Part shown: one piece after another, positions 28,179 through 36,098 of the stretch | Layout of the letters: every line of letters begins with the position of its first letter | Numbering within the stretch: the stretch's first letter is position 1 | Assembly: GCA_949289215.1 (NCBI GenBank) | Contig: CASENC010000052.1 | Coordinates: 1-36,098, forward strand | Reading direction: 5' to 3' | Source of the DNA: an uncultured Bacteroidales bacterium | Lineage (GTDB): Bacteria > Bacteroidota > Bacteroidia > Bacteroidales > Muribaculaceae | DNA length: 36,098 nucleotides | The notes under the pieces: generated by a model | What the model saw: the letters and a program-made list of their open reading frames with translations, nothing else | Told to the model about the DNA's origin: nothing | Database searches by the model: none | Translations under genes and position numbers: made by a program

Positions 28179-28868
28179 ATGGACATAGTTTACGAAGACA
28201 ACCATATAATCATAGTCAACAAGCGACCCGGCGAAATAGTACAAGGCGACAAGACGGGCGACAAGCCTCTGAGCGAAATGCTCAAAAGCTGGCTTAAAGA
28301 AAAATACGCCAAACCGGGCAATGTGTTTTGCGGCGTTGTACACCGCCTTGACCGTCCGGTGGGCGGACTGGTCGTATTTGCCAAGACCGGCAAAGGGCTG
28401 GCACGCATGAACGAACTGTTCCGCAACGGGGGTGTGAGAAAAACCTACTGGGCCATCACTAAAAATATGCCGCCCGAACAGGAAGGCACTCTCACACATT
28501 ACATAACCACCCGCGAGCGCATCAATAAGTCATACGCAACCACCTCACCACGCGAGGGAGCCACAAAAGCCGTGCTTAAATACAGGGTAATAGCCAACAG
28601 CGACCGCTACCATCTGCTCGAAATAAATCTGCTTACCGGACGCAAACACCAAATAAGGGTGCAACTGTCGGCTATAGGCTGCCCGGTGAAAGGAGACTTG
28701 AAATATGGAGCGGAACGCAGCAACCCCGATGGCAGCATAAGCCTGCTGGCACGACGCATCGAATTTGACCACCCGGTCTCAAAACAGCACATCGACCTCA
28801 CGGCACCACTACCCGATGACAAGTTGTGGCAAACTTTGGGGCAAATAGCAATCGAAAACGGATATTAA
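28179..28868 (+). CDS. RluA-family RNA pseudouridine synthase
   Basis: 229 residues, short for RluA because no N-terminal S4 domain is present. VYEDNHIIIVNKRPGEIVQ is the usual opening. VVHRLDRPVGG contains the catalytic Asp (D58). LLTGRKHQIRVQLSAIGCPVKGDLKYG is the conserved late motif. It isomerises uridine to pseudouridine in ribosomal or transfer RNA; the exact site cannot be told. It appears monocistronic. Confidence 0.92.
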   Translation: MDIVYEDNHIIIVNKRPGEIVQGDKTGDKPLSEMLKSWLKEKYAKPGNVFCGVVHRLDRPVGGLVVFAKTGKGLARMNELFRNGGVRKTYWAITKNMPPEQEGTLTHYITTRERINKSYATTSPREGATKAVLKYRVIANSDRYHLLEINLLTGRKHQIRVQLSAIGCPVKGDLKYGAERSNPDGSISLLARRIEFDHPVSKQHIDLTAPLPDDKLWQTLGQIAIENGY

Positions 28869-29036
28869 TTTAACCCTCCAAGAATTCAGAATTCCCGACA
28901 ATTGGCTTGCTCCATTGCAGACGCCACATTCTCAGCGACTGAAATTACAAATAAATCACAGTATGCCACATTGTTAACGCAAATATAAGACCACGCGCCA
29001 ACCATTCAGAAAATTCGCAATAGTTAAAAATAGTTT

Positions 29037-29570
29037 ATGACTGCCGATTTTTTGCACAACGACACCATTTCCCTGCGAGCCGTTGAACTGAGCGATGTTG
29101 ACACCCTGTACCGTTGGGAAAACGACACATCGCAATGGGCCACGGCAAACACACATGCGCCATACAGCCGAACGCAATTGTGGAATTACGCCAACAATTA
29201 CGACGGCGATATATATGCACACCACAGCCTGCGACTTATGGTGTGCCTGCAAGACACCGGCACACCAATCGGCACCATCGACATTTATGACTTCGACCCA
29301 GCCAACAACCATGCCACAATAGGGGTTTACATCTCGTCACACCACCGTGGGAAAGGATACGGCGTGCAGGCACTGGCACTGGCAACCGATTATGCCCGCC
29401 GAAGCATCGGCATCGAACAAATGATAGCAGTCACAGCTGCCGACAACATTGTAGCCCAGGCAATGTTGCAGGCCGCCGGTTACCGCCACTGCGGCACTCT
29501 GCACCGCCGGTTGCGGCAAGGTGACACATATGGCGATGCATATATTTATGAATATACCCGCACTGAATAA
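29037..29570 (+). CDS. GNAT-family N-acetyltransferase
   Basis: 177 residues. LRAVELSDVDTLYRWEND opens like RimJ/RimL-type acetyltransferases. The acetyl-CoA site is visible as IGVYISSHHRGKGYGVQAL (about 97-115, R-G-K-G-Y-G), followed by AADNIVAQAMLQAAGYRHCGTLHRR. It transfers acetyl from acetyl-CoA to an amine; the substrate could be a ribosomal protein, a polyamine (SpeG-like) or a small amine. It converges with the yqgE-type gene 12 bases away. No clear -7 motif is seen upstream. Confidence 0.85.
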   Translation: MTADFLHNDTISLRAVELSDVDTLYRWENDTSQWATANTHAPYSRTQLWNYANNYDGDIYAHHSLRLMVCLQDTGTPIGTIDIYDFDPANNHATIGVYISSHHRGKGYGVQALALATDYARRSIGIEQMIAVTAADNIVAQAMLQAAGYRHCGTLHRRLRQGDTYGDAYIYEYTRTE

Positions 29571-29582
29571 TAATTCCATTTC

Positions 29583-30185
29583 TCAATTAAGCCTGACATT
29601 CACCGGGCAATTGAGCCACAAGCGGTAACGCTCGCCAAGCATTGACACCTGTGTGCGCCATGCGGCATCTTCCTGCTTGCACATTATATCGTCCACACTC
29701 ACGAGGTTGGTTACCACCCAATCGTGCCCGTTCAATTCTTTGCGTAACTGGCCGCTGCTCCAACCGCTGTACCCTACAAAAAACCGAATGCAGCCATCCA
29801 CCTTGCAGCCACTTGACACATAATCCTTGACAGCTTCAAAATCTCCACCCACATAAAGCCCCGGCACCACCTCCACCGAATCGGGAATCAATGCCCCGAG
29901 CGTATGCAGATAATAAAGCCGGTCGTTATGCACCGGCCCGCCGATAAACACAGGGATTTCCTCTCCGGTATCAATATTTTCCACCAGTTCATCGAGCGTA
30001 TAACCCGACAACCGGTTGGTGACAAGCCCCATCGAGCCACCATCCTCGGAATGTTCTATCATGCACACCACCGCATGGCAAAAGCACCCATCATCAAGGA
30101 AAGGCACAGCCACCAGCAAATCTCCCGCCTTCGGGTCGGGTTGCTTGATTTTCACACTGAATATGTCGCCAAGTATATCTTCCAT
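29583..30185 (-). CDS. YqgE/AlgH family protein
   Basis: 200 residues. PKAGDLLVAVPFLDDGCFCHAVVCMIEH and SMGLVTNRLSGYTLDEL are the N-terminal signature. VFIGGPVHNDRLYYLHTL and IRFFVGYSGWSSGQLRKEL are the hallmark motifs of UPF0301. The biochemical function is unknown. It is divergent from thrA and has a good promoter upstream. Confidence 0.9.
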   Translation of the reverse strand: MEDILGDIFSVKIKQPDPKAGDLLVAVPFLDDGCFCHAVVCMIEHSEDGGSMGLVTNRLSGYTLDELVENIDTGEEIPVFIGGPVHNDRLYYLHTLGALIPDSVEVVPGLYVGGDFEAVKDYVSSGCKVDGCIRFFVGYSGWSSGQLRKELNGHDWVVTNLVSVDDIMCKQEDAAWRTQVSMLGERYRLWLNCPVNVRLN

Positions 30186-30240
30186 GATACTTAATCTTAT
30201 TGCTTATTGCATATACACGCAAGTCAAATATTGGCAATAT

Positions 30241-30272
30241 CAAATATACGATAATATTATGCACTATGCAAC
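30241..30272 (-). promoter_or_regulatory. Promoter of the yqgE-type gene
   Basis: On the minus strand GTTG (30269-30272) lies 20 bases before TATATTTG (30241-30248), fitting the -33/-7 pattern. The start would be near 30235, giving a leader of about 50 bases. Confidence 0.5.
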
Positions 30273-30374
30273 AAACAACACGTTTTTCTCGCCTGTTTTT
30301 ATCTATTAAATCAACAATAACTGCAAATTATAATAATTAAGAGGTTTATCGCGCCATAGATAGGAAAAAAATAT

Positions 30375-30382
30375 TACCTTTG
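30375..30382 (+). promoter_or_regulatory. -7 motif of the thr operon
   Basis: TACCTTTG matches TAnnTTTG exactly, 58 bases before the thrA ATG. The -33 region is weak. No clear threonine leader peptide or attenuator hairpin was seen between it and the gene. Confidence 0.45.
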
Positions 30383-30440
30383 GAAATCAAAAGAAGTAAT
30401 TAATAATTATACGCTATATTCACATTTTTTCTGCAAGAAA

Positions 30441-32879
30441 ATGAAAGTATTGAAATTCGGTGGCACTTCGGTCGGAACTGTGGATAGCCTGCGCAACGTG
30501 AAACAAATAGTGGAAAGTTGCGACGAGCAGGTTATTGTGGTGGTTTCGGCTCTCGGTGGCATTACCGACCAACTTATCAACACCGCACAACAGGCTGCAA
30601 AAGGTGACGTGGGTTACCTGCAAAACTATGCAGCCATAGTGGAGAGGCATAATAAAATTATCGATGGGATAGTTCCTGAAAACCGCCGGCTCGATGTACA
30701 TTCGATAATCAATCCTCTGCTCGAAGAACTTGGCAACATATACCGCGGTGTGGCATTGATTAAAGACTTATCGACACGCACACTCGACACGGTCGTAAGC
30801 TATGGCGAACGCTTGTCATCGGTAATAATAAGCCGTGTCATCGACCATGCCAGGCATTACGATTCCCGAAATTTCATCAAAACCGAAACTCAATTCAACA
30901 AACATATCGCCGACCTCGACCTGACCGAGAAGTTGATTAAACAAACATTTGCAAACTTCACGTCACAGGTAGCTGTGGTGCCGGGCTTCATTTCAACCGA
31001 CCGTGAAAGCGGCGACATTACCAACCTTGGCCGCGGCGGCAGCGACTATACGGCCGCACTAATCGCAGCGGCACTTGATGCAAGCCAATTGGAAATATGG
31101 ACCGACGTGGACGGATTCATGACTGCCGACCCGCGCGTCATCTCATCGGCATATGTCATAAGCCACCTCACCTACATCGAGGCGATGGAGCTTTGCAACT
31201 TCGGCGCAAAAGTGGTGTACCCGCCGACGATATATCCTGTTTACCACAAGAATATACCTATATTAATCAAGAATACTTTCAACCCGACGGCCCCGGGCAC
31301 CCTCATCACCGAGCACATACCGGCCAACGAGTCGAAAGCCATCAAGGGCATTTCGTCGATTAACGATACTTGCCTTATCACCCTTACGGGATTCGGCATG
31401 GTGGGTGTGATAGGTGTCAACTCGCGCATTTTCAACGCCCTTGCACGCAACGGGGTGAGCGTGTTCCTCGTCTCGCAGGCTTCTTCGGAGCACAACACAT
31501 CGTTTGCCGTGCGCAACAGCGATGCTGAAACCGCCGTGGCCGTGCTGAAAGATGAATTTGCCGCCGAGCTCACCACTGGTGAAATCAGCGACATCACACC
31601 CGAACGCGACCTTGCCACCGTGGCCATCGTGGGCGAAAACATGAAGCACACTCCTGGCATAGCGGGCAAATTATTCAATACACTTGGCCGAAACGGTATT
31701 AATGTAATTGCATGCGCCCAAGGCGCATCCGAGACCAACATCTCGTTTGTCATCAAGCTCGACAGCTTGAGGAAGGCTCTTAACGTAATACATGACAGTT
31801 TTTTCTTATCAGACACACAAGTCCTGAACTTGTTTGTAACGGGTATCGGTAATGTTGGACGAAACCTGTTGCAGCAAATCAGCAAGCAACGCGCCAATCT
31901 GATCAACGACAAGGCTCTGGAACTTCGTGTGGTAGGACTCGCCAATTCTCGCAAATGCATATTTTCCAGGCGCGGTATCGACATTGACAATTTTAACGAA
32001 GCCTTAAAAAAGGCCGAAATCGATGCCACCCCCGAACGCATTGCACACGAAATTGTGAAAATGAACATCTTTAACTCGGTTTTTGTCGATTGCACCGCCA
32101 GCCGGGAAATTGCCGAGCAATACCGGACATTGCTAAACCACAACGTCAATGTGGTGGCAGCCAATAAGATTGCCGCATCGGCAAAATATGCGACTTACCG
32201 CGAGCTGAAAAAAATCGCAGCCAAGCGCGACGTGAAATTCCTGTTTGAAACCAATGTAGGAGCCGGGTTGCCAATTATTAACACCATCAACAACCTTATC
32301 AATTCGGGCGACAAAATTCTGAAAATCGAAGCCGTGCTTTCAGGCACACTGAATTTCGTGTTCAACACCGTGTCGGCCTCGGTTCCGCTAAGCCGTGCCA
32401 TCGAAATGGCAAAAGAAGCCGGATACAGCGAACCCGACCCTCGCATCGACATGAGTGGCAAGGATGTTGTGCGCAAAATCGTAATCTTAGCCCGTGAAGC
32501 CGGTTACAAGGTTGAACAAGATGATGTTGTAACAAGCGATATAATTCCACACGAATGTTTTGAGGGCAATGCCGCCGATTTCATCGACAACGTGAAAGGC
32601 TATGACTCCACATTCGAGCAGATGCGCCAACGTGCCGAAAAAGGGCACAAACATATACGTTTCGTCGCGAAACTCGACAACGGGATAGTCTCCACCGGCC
32701 TGCAAGAAGTTGACGAGGGGCATCCATTCTATTCATTGGAAGGCAGCAACAACGTGATACTGATAACCACCGAACGTTACAAGGAATACCCCATGGAGAT
32801 AAAGGGATACGGCGCAGGTGCCGAAGTAACGGCGGCAGGTGTGTTTGCCGACATCATCAGTATTGCAAACATCAGATAA
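30441..32879 (+). CDS. thrA: Bifunctional aspartate kinase/homoserine dehydrogenase I
   Basis: 812 residues, normal for the fused enzyme. The kinase half opens with KVLKFGGTSVG (3-12) and carries NLGRGGSDYTA (195-205) and IWTDVDGFMTADPR. ACT regulatory segments lie at about 310-450 (ITLTGFGMVGVIG, VAIVGENMKHTPGIAG). The dehydrogenase half has a nucleotide-binding LFVTGIGNVGRNLL near 464 and late SEPDPRIDMSGKDVVRK. It catalyses the first and third steps from aspartate toward threonine, probably under threonine feedback. It starts a three-gene operon, with 10 bases to the next gene. Confidence 0.96.
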   Translation: MKVLKFGGTSVGTVDSLRNVKQIVESCDEQVIVVVSALGGITDQLINTAQQAAKGDVGYLQNYAAIVERHNKIIDGIVPENRRLDVHSIINPLLEELGNIYRGVALIKDLSTRTLDTVVSYGERLSSVIISRVIDHARHYDSRNFIKTETQFNKHIADLDLTEKLIKQTFANFTSQVAVVPGFISTDRESGDITNLGRGGSDYTAALIAAALDASQLEIWTDVDGFMTADPRVISSAYVISHLTYIEAMELCNFGAKVVYPPTIYPVYHKNIPILIKNTFNPTAPGTLITEHIPANESKAIKGISSINDTCLITLTGFGMVGVIGVNSRIFNALARNGVSVFLVSQASSEHNTSFAVRNSDAETAVAVLKDEFAAELTTGEISDITPERDLATVAIVGENMKHTPGIAGKLFNTLGRNGINVIACAQGASETNISFVIKLDSLRKALNVIHDSFFLSDTQVLNLFVTGIGNVGRNLLQQISKQRANLINDKALELRVVGLANSRKCIFSRRGIDIDNFNEALKKAEIDATPERIAHEIVKMNIFNSVFVDCTASREIAEQYRTLLNHNVNVVAANKIAASAKYATYRELKKIAAKRDVKFLFETNVGAGLPIINTINNLINSGDKILKIEAVLSGTLNFVFNTVSASVPLSRAIEMAKEAGYSEPDPRIDMSGKDVVRKIVILAREAGYKVEQDDVVTSDIIPHECFEGNAADFIDNVKGYDSTFEQMRQRAEKGHKHIRFVAKLDNGIVSTGLQEVDEGHPFYSLEGSNNVILITTERYKEYPMEIKGYGAGAEVTAAGVFADIISIANIR

Positions 32880-32889
32880 ACGACACGCT

Positions 32890-34101
32890 ATGAAATATAT
32901 CATCATACTTGGCGACGGAATGGCCGACGAACCGATAGCCGCACTCGGCGACCGCACTCCTATACAGGCTGCCGACACTCCGGCCATGGACTGGATTGCC
33001 GGTGCCGGGCGCACAGGGCAGCTCTACACAGTGCCCATGGGCTATGAACCGGGCAGCGAAGTGGCACACTTGTCACTGCTGGGCTATGATTTGCACAAAG
33101 TATTCGAAGGACGCGGCTCGCTCGAAGCAGCCAGCATGGGCATACCCATCGAAGACGGAGAAATGGCAATGCGATGCAACCTCATCTGCATTGAAAACGG
33201 CATAATCAAGAACCATTCGGCCGGACATATTAGCGATGCCGAGGCGCATGAACTCATTGGCTATCTTGAAAGGGAACTTGGCAACGACTTTGTGCATTTA
33301 TTCCCCGGTGTATCTTATCGCCACTTGTTGAAAATAAAAGGCGGGAACAAAAATCTGCGGTGCACTCCGCCACACGATGTACCAGGAACGCCTTTCCGCA
33401 ACGTGATGGTAAAGGCAACGAAACCCGAAGCCGAAGATACAGCCAAGCTAATCAACAACCTTATACTGAAGTCCCAGGAACTGCTTGCAAAGCATCCTGT
33501 AAACATAAAACGCATGGCCGAAGGGAAAGACCCGGCCAACAGCATTTGGCCATGGTCGCCGGGATACCGACCTGCAATGGAAACGTTGCAACAAAAATAC
33601 GGCATAGGCCGCGGCGCGGTGATTTCGGCCGTTGATCTTATTCGCGGCATTGGCGTATATGCAGGTTTGGAACCAATAATTGTAGATGGAGCTACCGGAC
33701 TGTATGATACAAACTACGAAGGGAAAGCACGTGCCGCAATAGATGCCCTGCGCGGCGATTACGATTTCGTGTTCCTGCACGTCGAAGCAAGCGATGAGGC
33801 CGGGCATGAAGGCGACTATGAGCTTAAAGTCAAGACTATCGAATATCTCGACCATCGCATTTGCCAACCGATAATCGATGCCACGCTGCAAATGGACGAA
33901 CCGGTCACCATAGCCCTGTTGCCCGACCACCCCACCCCGTGCCGGTTGCGCACACATTCGTCGGCTCCGGTACCATTCGCCATCTTCCGACCGGGAGAAC
34001 GCCCCGACCGTGTGCCGCGTTATGATGAAGAAGTAACACGATATGGAATGTATGGCACTATGTCGCGCGATGAGTTTATAAAAGCCTTGTTCATGAAATA
34101 A
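32890..34101 (+). CDS. Phosphoglycerate-mutase-like protein, proposed homoserine kinase
   Basis: 403 residues from the ATG at 32890; a longer frame begins inside thrA and is unlikely. It belongs to the alkaline-phosphatase superfamily, archaeal-type (cofactor-independent) phosphoglycerate mutase branch. YIIILGDGMADEP holds metal-binding Asp9, GYEPGSEVAHLSLLGYD the active-site Ser56, and LHVEASDEAGHEGD and LLPDHPTPCRLRTHS further metal ligands. It lies between thrA and thrC, exactly where homoserine kinase (thrB) is expected, and no GHMP-type thrB is present. This fits the family modelled as proposed homoserine kinase (TIGR02535). Glycolytic mutase activity is the alternative. Confidence 0.85.
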   Translation: MKYIIILGDGMADEPIAALGDRTPIQAADTPAMDWIAGAGRTGQLYTVPMGYEPGSEVAHLSLLGYDLHKVFEGRGSLEAASMGIPIEDGEMAMRCNLICIENGIIKNHSAGHISDAEAHELIGYLERELGNDFVHLFPGVSYRHLLKIKGGNKNLRCTPPHDVPGTPFRNVMVKATKPEAEDTAKLINNLILKSQELLAKHPVNIKRMAEGKDPANSIWPWSPGYRPAMETLQQKYGIGRGAVISAVDLIRGIGVYAGLEPIIVDGATGLYDTNYEGKARAAIDALRGDYDFVFLHVEASDEAGHEGDYELKVKTIEYLDHRICQPIIDATLQMDEPVTIALLPDHPTPCRLRTHSSAPVPFAIFRPGERPDRVPRYDEEVTRYGMYGTMSRDEFIKALFMK

Positions 34102-34125
34102 ATACTTTATCTCGAAAAATATATT

Positions 34126-35436
34126 ATGGAATACTATAGCACCAACAAGCAATCACTACCGGTCTCACTGCAAGAAGCCGTGCTTCATGGCCTTGCACCC
34201 GACCGCGGGCTGTATATGCCACAACGCATAGGCAGCTTGCCCAAGGCATTTTTCAATAACATTGCACAAATGTCGCTGCAAGAGATTTCTTATGCTGTGG
34301 CAAGTGTGCTGTTTGGCGAAGACATAGAGAGTGACGTGCTTAAAGATATTGTATATGACACTCTGAACTTCGACATCCCTCTGCGGCACGTGACCGACGA
34401 CCTGTATTGCCTTGAATTATTCCACGGACCCACATTGGCTTTCAAAGACGTAGGTGCCCGGTTCATGGCTCGAATGTTAAGCCATTTCAACAAGCAATCG
34501 GGCGGCAACCGTTGCGTAAATGTGCTTGTGGCCACATCGGGCGACACCGGCAGTGCCGTGGCCAATGGTTTCCTTGGCGTGCCGGGCATTCGAGTTTTCG
34601 TGCTTTATCCTCAAGGAAAGGTGAGCCTTATACAAGAAGCACAATTCACAACACTGGGACAAAACATAATAGCACTCGAAGTCAACGGCACATTCGACGA
34701 CTGCCAGGCATTGGTGAAAAATGCCTTTATCGACAAGGAACTCAACGAAGCCATGATGCTCACCAGTGCCAATTCAATCAACGTAGCCCGTTTCTTGCCT
34801 CAATCATTCTATTACTTCTACGCTTATGCTCAATTGGCCAAACGTGAACAAAACACCGGCAACATAGTTGTCACAGTGCCAAGCGGCAACTTCGGCAATC
34901 TTGCCGCAGGACTCATTGCCAAGCGCATAGGATTGCCTATAAAACGGTTCATTGCGGCAAACAACAGCAATTGCGTGTTCTTCGATTACCTGCGCACAGG
35001 CATATACGAGCCGCGCCCGTCAATTGCAACCATAGCCAATGCCATGGACGTGGGCGACCCAAGCAATTTCGCTCGCATACTCGACTTGTATGGACACTCC
35101 CACAGCGCAATATGCGCCGACATAAGCGGATGCACCTATACCGACGAACAAATAAGCCAAACTATTGCCGACACTTACCACACTCACGGCTATCTGCTTG
35201 ACCCACATGGCGCCGTGGCTTACAGGGCAAACACCGAACTGCTGCAACCGGGCGAAATAGGTGTGGCACTTGAAACTGCACACCCTGCCAAATTCAAAAA
35301 TACTGTGGAACAAATCATAGGCCAACCTGTAGAAATCCCCGAACGACTGCAAAAATTCATGCAAGGTGAGAAACAAACAGTTAAAATCAGTTCAGGATTT
35401 CATTCATTCAAAAAATTCCTACTCGGCTCGATATAA
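34126..35436 (+). CDS. thrC: Threonine synthase
   Basis: 436 residues. LQEAVLHGLAPDRGLYMPQRI is the usual N-terminal motif. FHGPTLAFKDVGARFMARML contains the PLP-binding Lys (K107). VLVATSGDTGSAVANGF and VTVPSGNFGNLAAGLIAKR bind the cofactor phosphate. It converts phosphohomoserine to threonine. It follows the mutase-like gene by 24 bases and completes the thr operon. The length is normal. Confidence 0.95.
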   Translation: MEYYSTNKQSLPVSLQEAVLHGLAPDRGLYMPQRIGSLPKAFFNNIAQMSLQEISYAVASVLFGEDIESDVLKDIVYDTLNFDIPLRHVTDDLYCLELFHGPTLAFKDVGARFMARMLSHFNKQSGGNRCVNVLVATSGDTGSAVANGFLGVPGIRVFVLYPQGKVSLIQEAQFTTLGQNIIALEVNGTFDDCQALVKNAFIDKELNEAMMLTSANSINVARFLPQSFYYFYAYAQLAKREQNTGNIVVTVPSGNFGNLAAGLIAKRIGLPIKRFIAANNSNCVFFDYLRTGIYEPRPSIATIANAMDVGDPSNFARILDLYGHSHSAICADISGCTYTDEQISQTIADTYHTHGYLLDPHGAVAYRANTELLQPGEIGVALETAHPAKFKNTVEQIIGQPVEIPERLQKFMQGEKQTVKISSGFHSFKKFLLGSI

Positions 35437-35454
35437 TAATCAAATTTGATTATT
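35435..35454. terminator. AT-rich palindrome at the end of thrC
   Basis: AATAATCAAATTTGATTATT is a perfect 20-bp palindrome overlapping the last two bases of the thrC stop. It could act as a weak terminator, but it is AT-rich and lacks a long U run. Confidence 0.35.
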
Positions 35455-35496
35455 TAAAATCAGTGTAGGCGGCGTATCAAAATGCGATTTGCCTCT

Positions 35497-35524
35497 GTGG
35501 AGACACAAAATTTTGCGTCTCCAC
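35497..35524. repeat. Variant of the GTnGAGAC palindrome
   Basis: GTGGAGAC and GTCTCCAC enclose an ACAAAATTTTGC centre, 28 bases in all, the same size and arm design as the palindrome at 2435-2462 but with a different centre. It lies inside the outer arm of the nested repeat. Confidence 0.55.
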
Positions 35525-35660
35525 AACTGCCACATTATATAAAACATTGTAAATCAACCATTATCAGAAGATGTGTCAAAATGCAGATTAGGCGGCAAAG
35601 CCGTCCAATTTGAGGTAACCGATGTGTGACCGTCGGAGCAAGAAACCTTCATATTTGGAA

Positions 35661-35717
35661 CGGCCTCAAAGAGGTCGAATGTATCACAACTCACTATGTT
35701 CGACCTCTTTGAGGCCG
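35661..35717. repeat. Perfect 19-bp hairpin at the centre of the nested repeat
   Basis: CGGCCTCAAAGAGGTCGAA (35661-35679) pairs perfectly with 35699-35717 around a 19-base loop. It forms the core of the larger palindrome. As DNA it could extrude a cruciform; as RNA it would be a very stable stem that could block read-through from thrC. Confidence 0.8.
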
Positions 35718-35983
35718 AGTTTGTTGATGTATAGAGTCTTGCCGACGGCTTGCGACCCGCCACTCGGCGGTCACTGCGCCGCCGGTTACCGCAGATTGGA
35801 CGGCTTTGCCGCCCCCCTCCTTTAATTTACATTTTGACACACCCTCCTTCAATATCGAAATTTTGATACCCCACTACCGGTATCACACCCACCTTCATTC
35901 TCTAACAAATAAAAAAAGTTGGGTCAGCGGATTTTTCCGGTTGGTAGGGCAAAGCTGTCAGGAATATAGCTTAACTTTGTATC

Positions 35984-36098
35984 ATGGAACATATTAAATT
36001 GCTTCGAGCCATTCTACCGGATGTGCTGATAGACAACTTCGATGTTGTAAATTTTGAGAAGGGTGATACCCGATTTGACATCTGGCTTGACGAGAAAA
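35984..36098 (+). CDS. ISAon1-like transposase, N-terminal part (cut by window edge)
   Basis: An open frame of 38 codons from the ATG at 35984 runs off the window. MEHIKLLRAILPDVLIDNFD and the following VVNFEKGDTRFDIWLDEK resemble the N-terminal region of ISAon1-type transposases common in Bacteroidales, from family memory rather than a search. TAACTTTG at 35972-35979 is an exact -7 motif only four bases before the ATG, so translation may begin further in or the motif may be chance. The inverted repeats just upstream fit a mobile-element context. Confidence 0.6.
   Translation, partial: MEHIKLLRAILPDVLIDNFDVVNFEKGDTRFDIWLDEK

Larger units (their letters stand above)
35474..35869. repeat. Nested inverted-repeat structure of about 400 bp, MITE-like
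   Basis: An outer pair (GTATCAAAATGCGATT at 35474-35489 and the near reverse complement at 35851-35869) encloses an inner pair. In the inner pair GTGTCAAAATG at 35573 faces CATTTTGACAC ending at 35840. Within it a perfect 19-bp arm pairs 35591-35609 with 35795-35813, and GGTAACC pairs with GGTTACC (35614-35620 and 35784-35790). No gene is seen inside. The two end types (GTATCAAAAT and GTGTCAAAAT) suggest nested non-autonomous insertions or a degraded IS end beside the transposase at 35984. Confidence 0.65.

Noticed and set aside
30383-30440. Threonine attenuator leader upstream of thrA
   Set aside because: There is no Thr/Ile-rich short peptide and no terminator or antiterminator hairpin pair in the short leader.
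31241-32164. Minus-strand frame of 307 codons
   Set aside because: It is antisense to thrA, which has full-length conserved domains.

Overview
The window looks like a chromosomal segment of a Bacteroidales bacterium, and I would guess the family Muribaculaceae. The evidence is a SusC/SusD pair, a type IX secretion (T9SS) C-terminal sorting domain, DUF4302, DUF6089 and DUF6242 families, a serine-type sulfatase, and many exact copies of the Bacteroidetes -7 promoter motif TAnnTTTG. The genus is inference; I cannot run a phylogeny.

Left part (1-9240). Bases 1-558 hold no convincing protein gene, but they contain promoter motifs, a terminator-like hairpin and a set of nested stems that may be a structured RNA. 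Next is a secreted WG-repeat protein gene split by a frameshift (559-2408, +). A four-gene minus-strand operon follows with a clear promoter at 9092-9122: sulfatase, LacZ-type GH2 beta-galactosidase, a NahK-like sugar kinase and a CBM9-like protein. Together they read as a desulfation, degalactosylation and phosphorylation route for sulfated host-type glycans.

Middle part (9241-17819). This is an envelope-biogenesis cluster on the minus strand: ribD, a DUF6242 lipoprotein, a DUF6089 barrel protein, uppS, bamA and two OmpH/Skp-like chaperones, ending at a strong terminator. A tRNA-Gly(CCC) with its own promoter and terminator follows on the plus strand.

Accessory part (17820-28178). A repeat-rich intergenic stretch leads to a five-gene minus-strand operon: SusC, SusD, a zinc-metallopeptidase lipoprotein (HExxH), a DUF4302 lipoprotein and a T9SS-sorted protein. 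It has no glycoside hydrolase, so it looks like a protein or peptide utilisation locus rather than a classical polysaccharide locus. This is the most system-like unit in the window.

Right part (28179-36098). An RluA-type pseudouridine synthase, a GNAT acetyltransferase and a YqgE/AlgH protein precede a threonine operon: thrA (aspartokinase/homoserine dehydrogenase), a phosphoglycerate-mutase-like protein in the position of the missing homoserine kinase, and thrC. The window ends in a nested inverted-repeat structure of about 400 bp and the start of an insertion-sequence transposase cut by the window edge.
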